Positions 8,001 to 16,836 of a DNA stretch of 64,000 nucleotides are shown here, piece by piece. Source of the stretch: VAXT01 sp038040395 (GTDB taxonomy: Bacteria > Actinomycetota > Thermoleophilia > Gaiellales > Gaiellaceae). Under the pieces are notes generated by a model. That model saw only the letters and a program-made list of their open reading frames with translations, made no database searches and was not told the origin of the DNA. Where the stretch lies: assembly GCA_038040395.1 (NCBI GenBank), contig JBBPIJ010000002.1:124001-188000 (forward strand), written 5' to 3'. The position numbers were made by a program, and so were the translations under genes. Position 1 is the stretch's first letter. Every line of letters begins with the position of its first letter.

Positions 8001-8344
8001 TCGTCGTCGAACTGGAGAGCCTGGAGGTCTTCGGACGCCACGGCGTGCTGGACGAAGAGCGGGCCCAGGGGCAGACCTTCTTCTACGACATCCGGCTGGA
8101 GGTCGGCGACGACGCGCTGTCCGACCGGATCGAGGACGCCGTCGACTATCGGGAAGTCGCCGACTGCGTGCGGGCGGTCTCGGACGGCCGGCAGTTCAAC
8201 CTGCTCGAGGCTCTCGCCGCCGCCGTTGCCGATGCCCTGGTGGCGCGCTTCGAGCTCGAGCGCGTGCGTGTGCGCGTCCGCAAGCCCACACCGTCAGGTG
8301 TCCCCGCGGCGTATGCGGCCGCGACCACCGAGCGCACCTCATAG
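7997..8344 (+). CDS. folB: Dihydroneopterin aldolase
   Basis: This 115-residue protein has the FolB pattern: LEVFGRHGVLDEERAQGQTF at the N-terminus, with the substrate-binding Tyr/Glu region VDYREVAD at about 50-57, and NLLEALAAAVADALV, carrying the conserved Glu. It cleaves dihydroneopterin to 6-hydroxymethyl-dihydropterin. It starts at a TTG overlapping the folP stop. Its next pathway partner folK is 3.5 kb away because two oppositely oriented genes lie between; the 3' end overlaps the first of these by 6 bp. Confidence 0.93.
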   Translation: MIVVELESLEVFGRHGVLDEERAQGQTFFYDIRLEVGDDALSDRIEDAVDYREVADCVRAVSDGRQFNLLEALAAAVADALVARFELERVRVRVRKPTPSGVPAAYAAATTERTS

Positions 8345-10132
8345 GCGTTCGCCGCCTAACGCGTAGAAGAGGCCGTTGTTCTCCAGCTCGGCGTCGACGG
8401 CGCCTCCGGGTGGACGGATCGTCCGGACCCGACCGTCGGCCCCGCGCCGGAGCCGGATCGTCCCGGCGGTCGTTTCGATGGAAACACCTTGTCGGGTCTC
8501 AGCCGGGGGCGCGGGACGGGGCGGACGCCGCGGGACTTCATCGCCTTCGCCGCATAGGCGGCGTTGCGGCCGTCGGATGTCGGCGCTGCAGCCTCCGACA
8601 TAGCAGTAGTTGCCGCAATAGAAGTTCTTCCAGCGAATGTGCATTCCGTTGAGCGTCACACTGAAGTCGTAGGTCCGATAGTCGCCGCAGGGCTCGGCTC
8701 TGTTGAAGCGGACGATTCGTCGCGTGCCCGCTGTCCACGCGACGAGGTGGTCACAATCCACTCGCGACTCGCCGAGCAGGGCGGCTACGCGCGTCCCGTC
8801 GGATCCGAGTTCGAAGACGACGCCGCGCGAGCGCAAGACACCCGCCTTGGCCACCTCCGGCGCCGGCGCCGGAGCGGCGGTCGGCGCGCTTCGCGGCAGC
8901 GCGCCTGCAACCCACTGCGCCTCCCACTTGACGGTTCCAGTCCAGACCCGGCGCAGCTTCCCTTGGGGAACCGCAACTATGCCCAAGCCGCCCGGGATCT
9001 CCAGCGCTAGATGGCGCTCGTCCGACGATGCGGACCCCGCTTCGGAGAATTGAAATTCGGGCAGGGCGAGGCGCATGAGTCGGCGGCCGTCCCGACGAAA
9101 GACCAGCAGCCTCTGAGGCTCCTCCGCCTCGACTGCGAGCCAGGCCCCTCTCGGGGACCACTGAAAACCAGAGACCTGCCCTTGGGCCACGACGGTGGTC
9201 TTGCTTCCATCTGCTTGCCGGATCACGAGCTCGTCAGCGTTCGCAGTCAAACGTCGCGTATACGCGATCCGATCGCCTCGCGGTGACCAGTCGGCGAAAA
9301 AACAATCCGCCGGACCGATGACGCGGGGCGCGCCGCCGCTTGCGGAGATCACGCCGGCCTCGCAACCTTCCTCGCCATTTTGGTTCCGCACGAACCCGAT
9401 TTGGCGCGGCGTAAGCCATTCTGCGCCCAAATCCTCACCACTGCGGATGAGCGTCAGCGGAGGCGAGGACGGGCGGTGCAGGTTCGCGACGAGGAGGATC
9501 TTGACCGTCGTTTCCCCTCTCTCCTCGGATCGAAGAAGCGCGAGGCGGGTGCTGTCCCGGGACCAACCGAGGAAGTAGAGGAACTGCGAGCGGGGAAAGA
9601 TCGTCCGGCGCCCTGTGATCACGTCCACGACGCCGAGCGCGTCGGAGAAGGTGCTGAATGCGAGGAGGCGTCCGCTCGGCGAAAACGCGATCGGGTAGCC
9701 GCCGCCGAGGGCGCGCGGCCGTCCACTCGGCACGCCGACCACGAACATGCGCTCGTCGTCGAGACCGCGACTGAAAGCCAGCAGTCGGCTATTGGGCGAG
9801 AAGCCAACAGCCGTGCCGCCGCCCAGCATGCGCTCGCGACGTCCGTCTCCGGAGATCAACACCAGCTTGTACTCACGCTCGACGGCAAGCCACTTCCCGT
9901 TCTTGGCGAGGACGAGCTCCCCGTCGCGCAAGCGGTTCCGTGTCAGTGCCGCGACACGCCCGTTCGTATCCGCGGCATAGACGTCCTCGTCGCCGTCTCT
10001 GTTGCTGGTGAAGACCAGGTGACTGCCGGCGGCGGCGCGGGCTGTTTCGGCCGGCCGATTCTCGCCACCGTTCGCCGCAGCAACTGCTGCGAAGGAAAAG
10101 AGCGCGGCCAGTAACAGCACACCGTGGCGCAT
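8339..10132 (-). CDS. Secreted beta-propeller protein with TolB/WD40-like repeats
   Basis: A 597-residue protein with a signal peptide (RHGVLLLAALFSFAAVAAANG). Repeats of the PD40 kind follow: LVFTSNRDGDEDVYAADTNG, then GFSPNSRLLAFSRG, AFSPSGRLLAFST, WSPRGDRIAYTRR and WSPRGAWLAVE. These build a beta-propeller. The C-terminal about 150 residues hold six Cys, including CGNYCYVGGC, a possible disulfide-rich cap. The ATG at 10132 is preceded by GAGG at 5 bases. It is presumably exported, with unknown ligand. It follows the subtilase gene on the same strand (58 bp gap), so the pair may form one unit inserted within the fol operon. Confidence 0.75.
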   Translation of the reverse strand: MRHGVLLLAALFSFAAVAAANGGENRPAETARAAAGSHLVFTSNRDGDEDVYAADTNGRVAALTRNRLRDGELVLAKNGKWLAVEREYKLVLISGDGRRERMLGGGTAVGFSPNSRLLAFSRGLDDERMFVVGVPSGRPRALGGGYPIAFSPSGRLLAFSTFSDALGVVDVITGRRTIFPRSQFLYFLGWSRDSTRLALLRSEERGETTVKILLVANLHRPSSPPLTLIRSGEDLGAEWLTPRQIGFVRNQNGEEGCEAGVISASGGAPRVIGPADCFFADWSPRGDRIAYTRRLTANADELVIRQADGSKTTVVAQGQVSGFQWSPRGAWLAVEAEEPQRLLVFRRDGRRLMRLALPEFQFSEAGSASSDERHLALEIPGGLGIVAVPQGKLRRVWTGTVKWEAQWVAGALPRSAPTAAPAPAPEVAKAGVLRSRGVVFELGSDGTRVAALLGESRVDCDHLVAWTAGTRRIVRFNRAEPCGDYRTYDFSVTLNGMHIRWKNFYCGNYCYVGGCSADIRRPQRRLCGEGDEVPRRPPRPAPPAETRQGVSIETTAGTIRLRRGADGRVRTIRPPGGAVDAELENNGLFYALGGERL

Positions 10133-10190
10133 GGCTACCTCGTCTGGCAAGGTACTACCTTCCGAGGGCTTTTCCAAGCCCGGCTCGGGG

Positions 10191-11831
10191 CTAGCGGTGC
10201 TTCTTCCTGACGAGCGAGATCGAGACGCGATAGCCGAGCCCGGCCACCTTGCGGACGACGGTGCCGCTGCCCGTGCCGACGGAAGCCTCGACGTAGTAGT
10301 AGGAGCCCAGGCGGGCGGGGTTCTTCACCCGTAGAGACTCTCGCCTCGTGCCGAGCCGCTCCGAGATGCCCTTGAAATCTCGTTTCCGCGCCGAGCCGGC
10401 TTCCAGGACGCTGACGGTGCGCGGTCCCCAGAGCGCGAGGTCGACGTCGCCGCCGGAGGGCTGGAGCGCGATGACCGCGGTGCGCCTGCCCGGAACCCAG
10501 ACGCGGTAGACGTCCCGCGGGTCCTCGCTAAAGTCGAGCCGCGCCGTGATCGAGCCGCGGAGGCGGCCCGCCGTCGTCAGCGGGACCGAGGAGCGGTGGA
10601 GAAGCCCGCCCTTCTTCAGGTACGTGACGTCCTCGTTCGGCTCCTGCGGGTCGACGGCGGGGGGCGCCACGGTCAGCGCAGTCGGGATATCGAGCCGCCC
10701 GAAGCCGGAGAAGGCGTCGAAGCCGGGGCTGAAGATGTCCTGGGCGGAAAGGCGCATGACCTCGAAGAGCTGCGTCACGTCGAGCGTTGGCCGCACCGTC
10801 CAGACCCAGGCTGCCGCGCCTGCGACGATCGGCGAGGAGAAGCTCGTGCCGCTGAACGTGGCGTACCCGCTCGGGTAGGAGCTCGTCGGCACCGCCACGG
10901 GAATCCCTTGCCCGGGAGCGGCGAGGTCGACGAACTGCGACCCGCTGGAGAAGTACGCGGGCTGGCCGGACTGGTCGATCGCCCCGGCCGTCAGGACGTG
11001 AGGCAGGCTCGCCGGATACTCGAGTGGGCTTCCGATCTCGCGGCTGTTACCCGCGGCCGCCACGACGAGTGTGCCGGAGGCGTACGTCACGGCGATCATC
11101 GCGTCGAACAATGGGTTCCTGACCCGTGAGCCCAGGCTGAGGTTCACGACTCCGGCCCCTCTCTTGATCGCGGCGTCGAGACCCTGGATGACGTCTCCCG
11201 CCGTGATGCCGTCTCCGAACGGGCTCGCGTCCCAGGCCTGGAAGTTCGCCTGGGGGTAGACCCCGACGAGCCCGATCCCGTTGGTCGGAGCGGCTGCTAC
11301 GGATGCAACCGCGGTGCCGTGCTCCTCCATTCGAGCGGAGGTGCTCTGGCCGTTCAGGGCGATCGTCGAGGGCCGGGTCACAAACTCCTGGTGGGTGAGA
11401 TCCACTCCAGAGTCGATGATCGTCAGCGGCTTGCCGGGGCCTGGCGGCTCGGCGCGATCGAGGCCGACCGGGGCGATCCACCATTCCTGCGGCACCATCG
11501 GGTCGGTGAGGTGGTTCACGAGACTGAGCGGCTGATCCGGCTCTACTTGCGGTATGAGACCGGCGCGTATCAGGGCGGGAAGGGCGCGCACGGCCGAGCC
11601 GCTGGGCAGTCGCCAGATCGGCAGCGTGGTGGCCAGCTTGACGCCGCCTGCTCGGCGGAGGGCTGGGCCGGCTCCGGGGCGGGCGAGCACGAGTGTGGAG
11701 TCGTAGAGCCGGAGCTCCCGTGCCTCCCCTTTCGAGAGCCCCGAATGCGCCCAGGCCGAGCCGGCCCCGGCGGAGAACACGAGGGCGGCAAGCGAGAGGA
11801 CGACCCCAAGACGCCTCACGGCAGCGAACAT
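10191..11831 (-). CDS. Secreted subtilisin-like serine protease (S8 family)
   Basis: The protein is 546 residues from the ATG at 11831, with a signal peptide (VVLSLAALVFSAGAGSAWAHS). The catalytic triad is visible: Asp in TIIDSGVDLT (about 140), His in EEHGTAVASV (about 171) and Ser in FSGTSFSSP (about 330), with the oxyanion Asn in AAAGNS (about 262). The C-terminal about 150 residues look like a pre-peptidase C-terminal (PPC-like) beta domain. It should be an extracellular endopeptidase. The reading frame extends to 11858, but the ATG at 11831 gives a compact signal peptide and avoids overlap with folK, which starts at 11842 on the other strand. Confidence 0.88.
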   Translation of the reverse strand: MFAAVRRLGVVLSLAALVFSAGAGSAWAHSGLSKGEARELRLYDSTLVLARPGAGPALRRAGGVKLATTLPIWRLPSGSAVRALPALIRAGLIPQVEPDQPLSLVNHLTDPMVPQEWWIAPVGLDRAEPPGPGKPLTIIDSGVDLTHQEFVTRPSTIALNGQSTSARMEEHGTAVASVAAAPTNGIGLVGVYPQANFQAWDASPFGDGITAGDVIQGLDAAIKRGAGVVNLSLGSRVRNPLFDAMIAVTYASGTLVVAAAGNSREIGSPLEYPASLPHVLTAGAIDQSGQPAYFSSGSQFVDLAAPGQGIPVAVPTSSYPSGYATFSGTSFSSPIVAGAAAWVWTVRPTLDVTQLFEVMRLSAQDIFSPGFDAFSGFGRLDIPTALTVAPPAVDPQEPNEDVTYLKKGGLLHRSSVPLTTAGRLRGSITARLDFSEDPRDVYRVWVPGRRTAVIALQPSGGDVDLALWGPRTVSVLEAGSARKRDFKGISERLGTRRESLRVKNPARLGSYYYVEASVGTGSGTVVRKVAGLGYRVSISLVRKKHR

Positions 11832-11841
11832 AGCAACAGTC

Positions 11842-12297
11842 ATGGCCACAGCTTTCATCGGTATCGGCTCGAATTTGGGCGACCGAGAGACTCATCTGCG
11901 CGCGGCGCTCGACCTTCTCGCCGCCGAGCACGGGATCGAGGTCGTCGCGGTCTCCCGGCTGCGTGAGACCGAGCCGGTCGGGCCCGTCGAGCAGGGCCCC
12001 TTTCTGAACGGGGCCCTCCAGGTGACGACCGGATTGCCGCCACGAGAGCTCCTGGAGCGCCTGCTCGACGTCGAGACCCGGCTCGGTCGCGTCCGTCGCG
12101 AGCGCCTCGGCCCGCGGACGATCGACCTCGACCTGCTCCTCTACGACGAGGAAGTGCTGGACGAGCCGGGCCTCACGCTGCCCCATCCGCGCCTGCACGA
12201 ACGCAGGTTCGCCCTCGAGCCGCTCGCGGAGCTCGCCCCTGACCTCGTCGTCCCGGGCCGGGGTCCGATTTCAGCCTTGCTCGCAGAGCTAGAATAG
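11842..12297 (+). CDS. folK: 6-hydroxymethyl-7,8-dihydropterin pyrophosphokinase
   Basis: A 151-residue HPPK: FIGIGSNLGDRETHL at the N-terminus, then ETEPVGPVEQGPFLNGAL, and the signature RERLGPRTIDLDLLLYDEE (about 92-110) with the Mg/ATP-binding Asp pair. It transfers pyrophosphate from ATP to hydroxymethyl-dihydropterin, the step between FolB and FolP. It is separated from folP-folB by two antisense genes, so it must use its own promoter, which would lie within the start of the subtilase gene. Confidence 0.95.
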   Translation: MATAFIGIGSNLGDRETHLRAALDLLAAEHGIEVVAVSRLRETEPVGPVEQGPFLNGALQVTTGLPPRELLERLLDVETRLGRVRRERLGPRTIDLDLLLYDEEVLDEPGLTLPHPRLHERRFALEPLAELAPDLVVPGRGPISALLAELE

Positions 12298-12305
12298 AAC
12301 GCGGT

Positions 12306-12671
12306 ATGTCGCACATCGACGACCTGGACGAGTTCGAGGCACAGCTCGAGCTCCGGCTGAAGCGCGAGTACTCCGACGTCTTCGAGCTGTTCCGGTGGTG
12401 CGTCCTCACCCAGGACGCGACCTACCTCTGCAACAAGCTCGACTTCAGCTACTCGCCGCAGCCGAGCTATCCCTTCTACCACCTGAAGATGGAGGACGTC
12501 TGGGTCTGGGACAAGAACCGCCCGACCCGGCTGATCCCGAAGGCCGAGATCTACACCTCCAGCGACGTCACGGTCGAAGAGCTGCGCGGCGAGGGCGAAG
12601 GGCCCAAGCTGACCGCTGAGGCGCTCGCCGAGCGCATCGGCGAGTCGCTTGGCACCGACGACGAGCTCTAA
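12306..12671 (+). CDS. DUF2469 family protein
   Basis: This 121-residue protein matches the actinobacterial DUF2469 family: LRLKREYSDVFELF, TYLCNKLDF, then MEDVWVWDKNRPTRLIPKAEIY and DVTVEELRG. The family is small, cytosolic and uncharacterised. In this lineage the middle loop (SYSPQPSYPFYHLK) differs from the mycobacterial form. It starts 8 bp after folK and is probably cotranscribed. The family call is from pattern memory and fairly firm; no function is known. Confidence 0.75.
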   Translation: MSHIDDLDEFEAQLELRLKREYSDVFELFRWCVLTQDATYLCNKLDFSYSPQPSYPFYHLKMEDVWVWDKNRPTRLIPKAEIYTSSDVTVEELRGEGEGPKLTAEALAERIGESLGTDDEL

Positions 12672-12715
12672 CGCGACCTAACACCGCCGCCCGTCCGGCG
12701 TCTACTGAAGTTGAG

Positions 12716-14416
12716 ATGAATCGACGGCTCGGGGTCTCGCTCGCCATGCTGGCGGTCGGGGTAGGTCTTCTGACCACTGCCCAGCTTGCGGGCGCGGTGC
12801 GTGACTCTGCGTCGCTCACGAAGGGCGGGGTCTTCCGAGTCGGCACGACCGGCGCCTCCGTACAGGTCGACCCGCAGCTCGCCTACATCTCGACCGCGTG
12901 GTGGCTCGAGTACGCGACCGCGGCGAAGCTCTACAACTACCCGGATCGGAAAGGGCCGAGTGGGACCGTCCTCGTGCCCGAGGTGGCCTCGAGGTTCGCC
13001 ATCTCGAACGGAGGCAAGAAGTACACGTTCTGGATCCGGAAGGGCTTCAGGTTCAGCGACGGGACGCGGGTCACGGCAGAGAACTTCCGGTACGCCATCG
13101 ACCGTGTTGCGAACCTCGGGCGCCCGCCCGGGTGGCCCTGGTCGCCGGGCCTCCAGTTCATCAACGATCCCAAGGGCGCTGAAATCGTCGGGGTCCAAGA
13201 GGTTGTCGACGAGAGGGCCACCCACGTCAGCGGCGTCCGGGTCAAGGGCAACAGGCTGATCATCCGCCTGACCAGGCCCGACGGCACGTTCCTGTCCAAG
13301 ATCACGATGCCGTTCTTCCAGGCGACTTCCACGAAGCTGCCGCTCCGCAGGGAAGTCGTCAACGTCGACGGCGTCGACCACCTTCCCGCCGCCGGCCCCT
13401 ATTTCATGACGCGCAACGACGTCAACCAGCTCACCTCGATCAGGCAGAACCCGTTCTGGAAGCGCGGCCCTGGGAGGTATCGCCCGCGCAACCTCGCGGG
13501 TGTCGACATCCAGTGGAACCTCAACGAGCAGACGGCGTTCAACCAGGTCAAGAACAACGAGCTCGACGAAGGCCCGCTGCCTGCGGCCGAGGTCAAGGGC
13601 ATCGCCGACCAGTACGGGGTCAACAAGACCCGCTTCTGGTCGAAGCCCGTCAACTGTACGGGCTACCTGCCCATGAACATGGAGAACGACCTGTTCAAGG
13701 GCAATCCCAATCTCCGCAAAGCGGTCGCCTACGCGATCGACCGCAAGGCCTACATCGCCCAGGTCGGTCCCTACGCCGGCAACACGTGGAGTCACTTATT
13801 CAACCCAGGCGTGCCCGGCTGGAGGAACGTCAACCCGTATCCCTTGGACCGCCCGAATCTGACCAAGGCGCGGCAGCTTGCCGCGGGCCATTTCAGGGAC
13901 GGGAAGATCACCGTCTACTACCGCTCCTCAGGCACGATCAACCCGGCGCAGGCCCAGGTCGTCCGCCAGGACCTGATCAATCTCGGCTTCGAGCCCGGGA
14001 ACATCACGATGAAGGGCTTCTCCGGCAGCATGCCCTACGACCCCATGGGGGTGAGGGGCAATGACGCCGACCTCGCTGTCTCCTACGGCTGGTGCTCCAA
14101 CTACCCGGATCCGTACGACTGGATCAACGTCCTTCTCTACGGGGGTTTCATCCAGGCCGAGAACAACGTCAACTACTCGTACATGGACCTCCCGAAGTGG
14201 AACCGGAAGATGGAGGCGGCGGCCAAGCTCGTCGGCCCGCAGCGCTTCAAGGTCTACGGCCAGATGGACATCGACATCATGCGGCAGGTCGCGCCGATGG
14301 CTGTGGAGCGGACCTACAACAACCGCTACTTCTTCTCGAACCGCGTCGACCCCAAAAGCCTCGTCTACCAGGGGATCTACTCCGACTGGAGCATCCCCGC
14401 GCTCGCCCTCAAGTGA
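12716..14416 (+). CDS. ABC-type oligopeptide/nickel solute-binding protein (SBP family 5), paralogue A
   Basis: A 566-residue exported protein. A signal peptide (about 1-27) leads to KGGVFRVGTTGAS and then the SBP_bac_5 core, with VTAENFRYAIDR and LRKAVAYAIDRKAYI at the expected spacings. Family members bind peptides, nickel or sugars outside the membrane and hand them to an ABC permease. There is no lipobox Cys after the signal peptide, so it is not lipid-anchored, and no permease or ATPase gene is nearby. A close paralogue follows with a 1-bp overlap (TGATG). Confidence 0.88.
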   Translation: MNRRLGVSLAMLAVGVGLLTTAQLAGAVRDSASLTKGGVFRVGTTGASVQVDPQLAYISTAWWLEYATAAKLYNYPDRKGPSGTVLVPEVASRFAISNGGKKYTFWIRKGFRFSDGTRVTAENFRYAIDRVANLGRPPGWPWSPGLQFINDPKGAEIVGVQEVVDERATHVSGVRVKGNRLIIRLTRPDGTFLSKITMPFFQATSTKLPLRREVVNVDGVDHLPAAGPYFMTRNDVNQLTSIRQNPFWKRGPGRYRPRNLAGVDIQWNLNEQTAFNQVKNNELDEGPLPAAEVKGIADQYGVNKTRFWSKPVNCTGYLPMNMENDLFKGNPNLRKAVAYAIDRKAYIAQVGPYAGNTWSHLFNPGVPGWRNVNPYPLDRPNLTKARQLAAGHFRDGKITVYYRSSGTINPAQAQVVRQDLINLGFEPGNITMKGFSGSMPYDPMGVRGNDADLAVSYGWCSNYPDPYDWINVLLYGGFIQAENNVNYSYMDLPKWNRKMEAAAKLVGPQRFKVYGQMDIDIMRQVAPMAVERTYNNRYFFSNRVDPKSLVYQGIYSDWSIPALALK

Positions 14417-16074
14417 TGCGACGACGACTCTGGCTCTCAATCGTGATGCTCGTGACCGGGACAGGCCTCCTGGCCGGTGCGGGCTTCGCAGGAAACGACG
14501 CAGGACAGCTGAGGAAGGGCGGCATCTTCAGAGTCGGCACGACCGGCGCCTCCGTACAGGTCGACCCGCAGCTCGCGTACATCACCACCGCATGGTGGCT
14601 CGAGTATGCAACCGCAGCAAAGCTCTACAACTATCCGGACAGGTCGGGCCCCTCGGGCACCAAGCTCATTCCTGAGGTTGCGTCGACGTTCACCGTCTCG
14701 AACGGCGGTAAGACGTATACGTTCACGATCCGGAAGGGCTTCAAGTTCAGCGACGGCTCGGCAGTGACCGCGAACAACTTCAAGTACGCGATCAACCGTG
14801 TCGCCAATCACGAGCTCGCCTCACCAGGCGCGGTCTTCATCGTCGACCCGAACGGCTCGAACATCGTTGGTGCGAAGGCCTGCAACGACAGCAGCAGCTG
14901 CACGAACGTCAGTGGTGCCACGGTCAAGGGCAACAAGCTGAAGATCCGCCTCACGAAGGCGGACGGCACGTTCATGTCCAAGATCACGATGCCGTTCTTC
15001 CAGGCGACCTCCACGAAGATGCCGCTCAAGACGGAAGTCGTCAACATCGCGAACATCCGGTCGATTCCTGCGGCCGGTCCCTATGCGTATTCGCGCAACG
15101 ACGTGAACACGCTGACGTCGATCAGGCAGAACCCGTTCTGGAAGGCAGGGCCAGGCAAGCTGCGCCCGCGCAACCTGACGGGTCTCGACATCCAGTGGAA
15201 CCTCAACGAGCAGACGGCGTTCAACCAGACGAAGAACAACGAGCTGGACGAGGGCCCACTGCCGGCAGCCGAGGTTCAGGGCATCGCCAACCAGTACGGG
15301 GTCAACAAGACCCGGTTCTGGACGAAGGCGGTCAACTGCACTGGCTACCTGCCGATGAACATCGCGAACGATCTGTTCAAGGGCAACGCGAACCTGCGCA
15401 AGGCGATCAATTACGCCGTCGATCGAAGGGCGTACTCGGCCCAGGCCGGGGCATACGCCGGTGAGCCATGGAGCCATCTCCTCAACCCGACCGTCCCCGG
15501 CTGGAGGAATGAGCAGCCCTATCCCGTCAAGAGACCGAACCTGGCCAAAGCGAGGCGGCTAGCGGCCGGCCATTTCAGGGACGGAAAGATCACGGTCTAC
15601 TACCGCTCCTCAGGCACGATCAACCCGGCTCAGGCGCAGATCGTTCGCCAGGACCTCATCAACCTCGGCTTCCAAGCCGGGAACATCACGATGAAGGGCT
15701 TTTCAGGCGGCAACATCTATGACGCCATGGGCGTCAAGGGCAACGATGCCGACATCGGCGTCTCGATGGGCTGGTGCTCGGACTACCCGGATGCCCCGGA
15801 TGCAGCCCAGTCCTTCAGCGCGGCCTTGTACTACTCGTATATGAACAGCCCGAAGTGGCAGAGACGAATTGACGCCGCCGCAAAGCTCGCGGGGCAGAAG
15901 CGCAACGAGGCCTTTGGCCAGCTCGATCTCGACATCATGCGGCAGTTTGCGCCGGTTGTCGTCGAGCGCCTCTACAACAACCGCTACTTCTTCTCCGCTC
16001 GCGTGAACCCGAAGAGCCTCGTCTACCAGGGGATCTACTCGGACTGGAGCATCCCGGCGCTCGCGCTCAAGTAG
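14416..16074 (+). CDS. ABC-type oligopeptide/nickel solute-binding protein (SBP family 5), paralogue B
   Basis: This 552-residue tandem paralogue of the preceding gene shares long identical blocks with it (for example KTRFW and CTGYLPMN; ITVYYRSSGTINPAQAQ). The signal peptide is again without a lipobox. Compared with A it has a Cys pair in KACNDSSSCTNVSG (where A has EVVDERATHVSG) and lacks about 10 residues after the YPDAPD segment, so the binding pockets probably differ. ATG overlaps the stop of A, implying coupled translation. High identity with scattered changes indicates an older duplication under selection. Confidence 0.88.
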   Translation: MRRRLWLSIVMLVTGTGLLAGAGFAGNDAGQLRKGGIFRVGTTGASVQVDPQLAYITTAWWLEYATAAKLYNYPDRSGPSGTKLIPEVASTFTVSNGGKTYTFTIRKGFKFSDGSAVTANNFKYAINRVANHELASPGAVFIVDPNGSNIVGAKACNDSSSCTNVSGATVKGNKLKIRLTKADGTFMSKITMPFFQATSTKMPLKTEVVNIANIRSIPAAGPYAYSRNDVNTLTSIRQNPFWKAGPGKLRPRNLTGLDIQWNLNEQTAFNQTKNNELDEGPLPAAEVQGIANQYGVNKTRFWTKAVNCTGYLPMNIANDLFKGNANLRKAINYAVDRRAYSAQAGAYAGEPWSHLLNPTVPGWRNEQPYPVKRPNLAKARRLAAGHFRDGKITVYYRSSGTINPAQAQIVRQDLINLGFQAGNITMKGFSGGNIYDAMGVKGNDADIGVSMGWCSDYPDAPDAAQSFSAALYYSYMNSPKWQRRIDAAAKLAGQKRNEAFGQLDLDIMRQFAPVVVERLYNNRYFFSARVNPKSLVYQGIYSDWSIPALALK

Positions 16075-16083
16075 GCTCGGCCG

Positions 16084-16836
16084 ATGGCCAGGCTCCTGGC
16101 GATCGACGTCGGGAACACCCAGACCGTCCTCGGTGTGTTCGACGGTGACCGGCTCGCCGAGCACCGGCGGCTGGCCAGCATTGCAACTCGCACAGGCGAC
16201 GAGCTCGGCGCGTTGATCGGCGAGATGTTCGACCTGGAGTCGGTGGACGGGATCTGCCTGTCCTCGACGGTGCCGGCCCTCGTACGCGAGTTCGAGATCT
16301 TCGCCGAGCGCTGGGCGCGCGCGCCCATCCTCGTCGTCGGTCCGGGTACGAAGACGGGGATGCCGGTGCGGTACGACGACCCTCGCGAGGTCGGCCCCGA
16401 CCGGGTGGTGAACGCCGTCGCCGCGAAGGCGCGCTACGGCGCGCCGTGCATCGTCGTCGACTTCGGTACCTCGACGAACTTCGACGTCGTCTCGGCCGAG
16501 GGCGAGTACGTGGGCGGCGTGCTCGCGCCGGGGATCGAGATCTCGATGGACGCGCTGTTCGCCCGGGCCGCACGGCTGATGCGGGTCGACTTCACCGAGC
16601 CGCCGTCCGTGATCGGGAAGACCACGGTGCACAGCCTTCAGTCCGGGCTCATCTATGGCTTCGCGGGCCAGGTCGACCGGATCGTCGAGGAGATCCGTGG
16701 CGAGCTAGGCACCGAGGCTCGGGCGATCGCGACCGGCGGCCTCGCTGAGATCGTCGTTCCGCACGCGAGGACGATCGAGCGCATCGACCCGGATCTGACG
16801 CTCGAGGGCCTGCGCCTCGTCTGGGCCCTGAACTAG
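16084..16836 (+). CDS. coaX: Type III pantothenate kinase
   Basis: A 250-residue ASKHA-fold kinase: the phosphate-1 motif AIDVGNTQT (residues 6-14), GPDRVVNAVAA (about 102-112) and the phosphate-2 region VVDFGTSTNFDVV. GGVLAPGIEISMDALF and ATGGLAEIV complete the CoaX pattern. It phosphorylates pantothenate in the first step of CoA synthesis. It lies 9 bp after the SBP pair and converges on dusB with a 4-bp overlap. In B. subtilis coaX follows ftsH, so its place near folK and dusB fits the conserved block with local rearrangement. Confidence 0.94.
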   Translation: MARLLAIDVGNTQTVLGVFDGDRLAEHRRLASIATRTGDELGALIGEMFDLESVDGICLSSTVPALVREFEIFAERWARAPILVVGPGTKTGMPVRYDDPREVGPDRVVNAVAAKARYGAPCIVVDFGTSTNFDVVSAEGEYVGGVLAPGIEISMDALFARAARLMRVDFTEPPSVIGKTTVHSLQSGLIYGFAGQVDRIVEEIRGELGTEARAIATGGLAEIVVPHARTIERIDPDLTLEGLRLVWALN

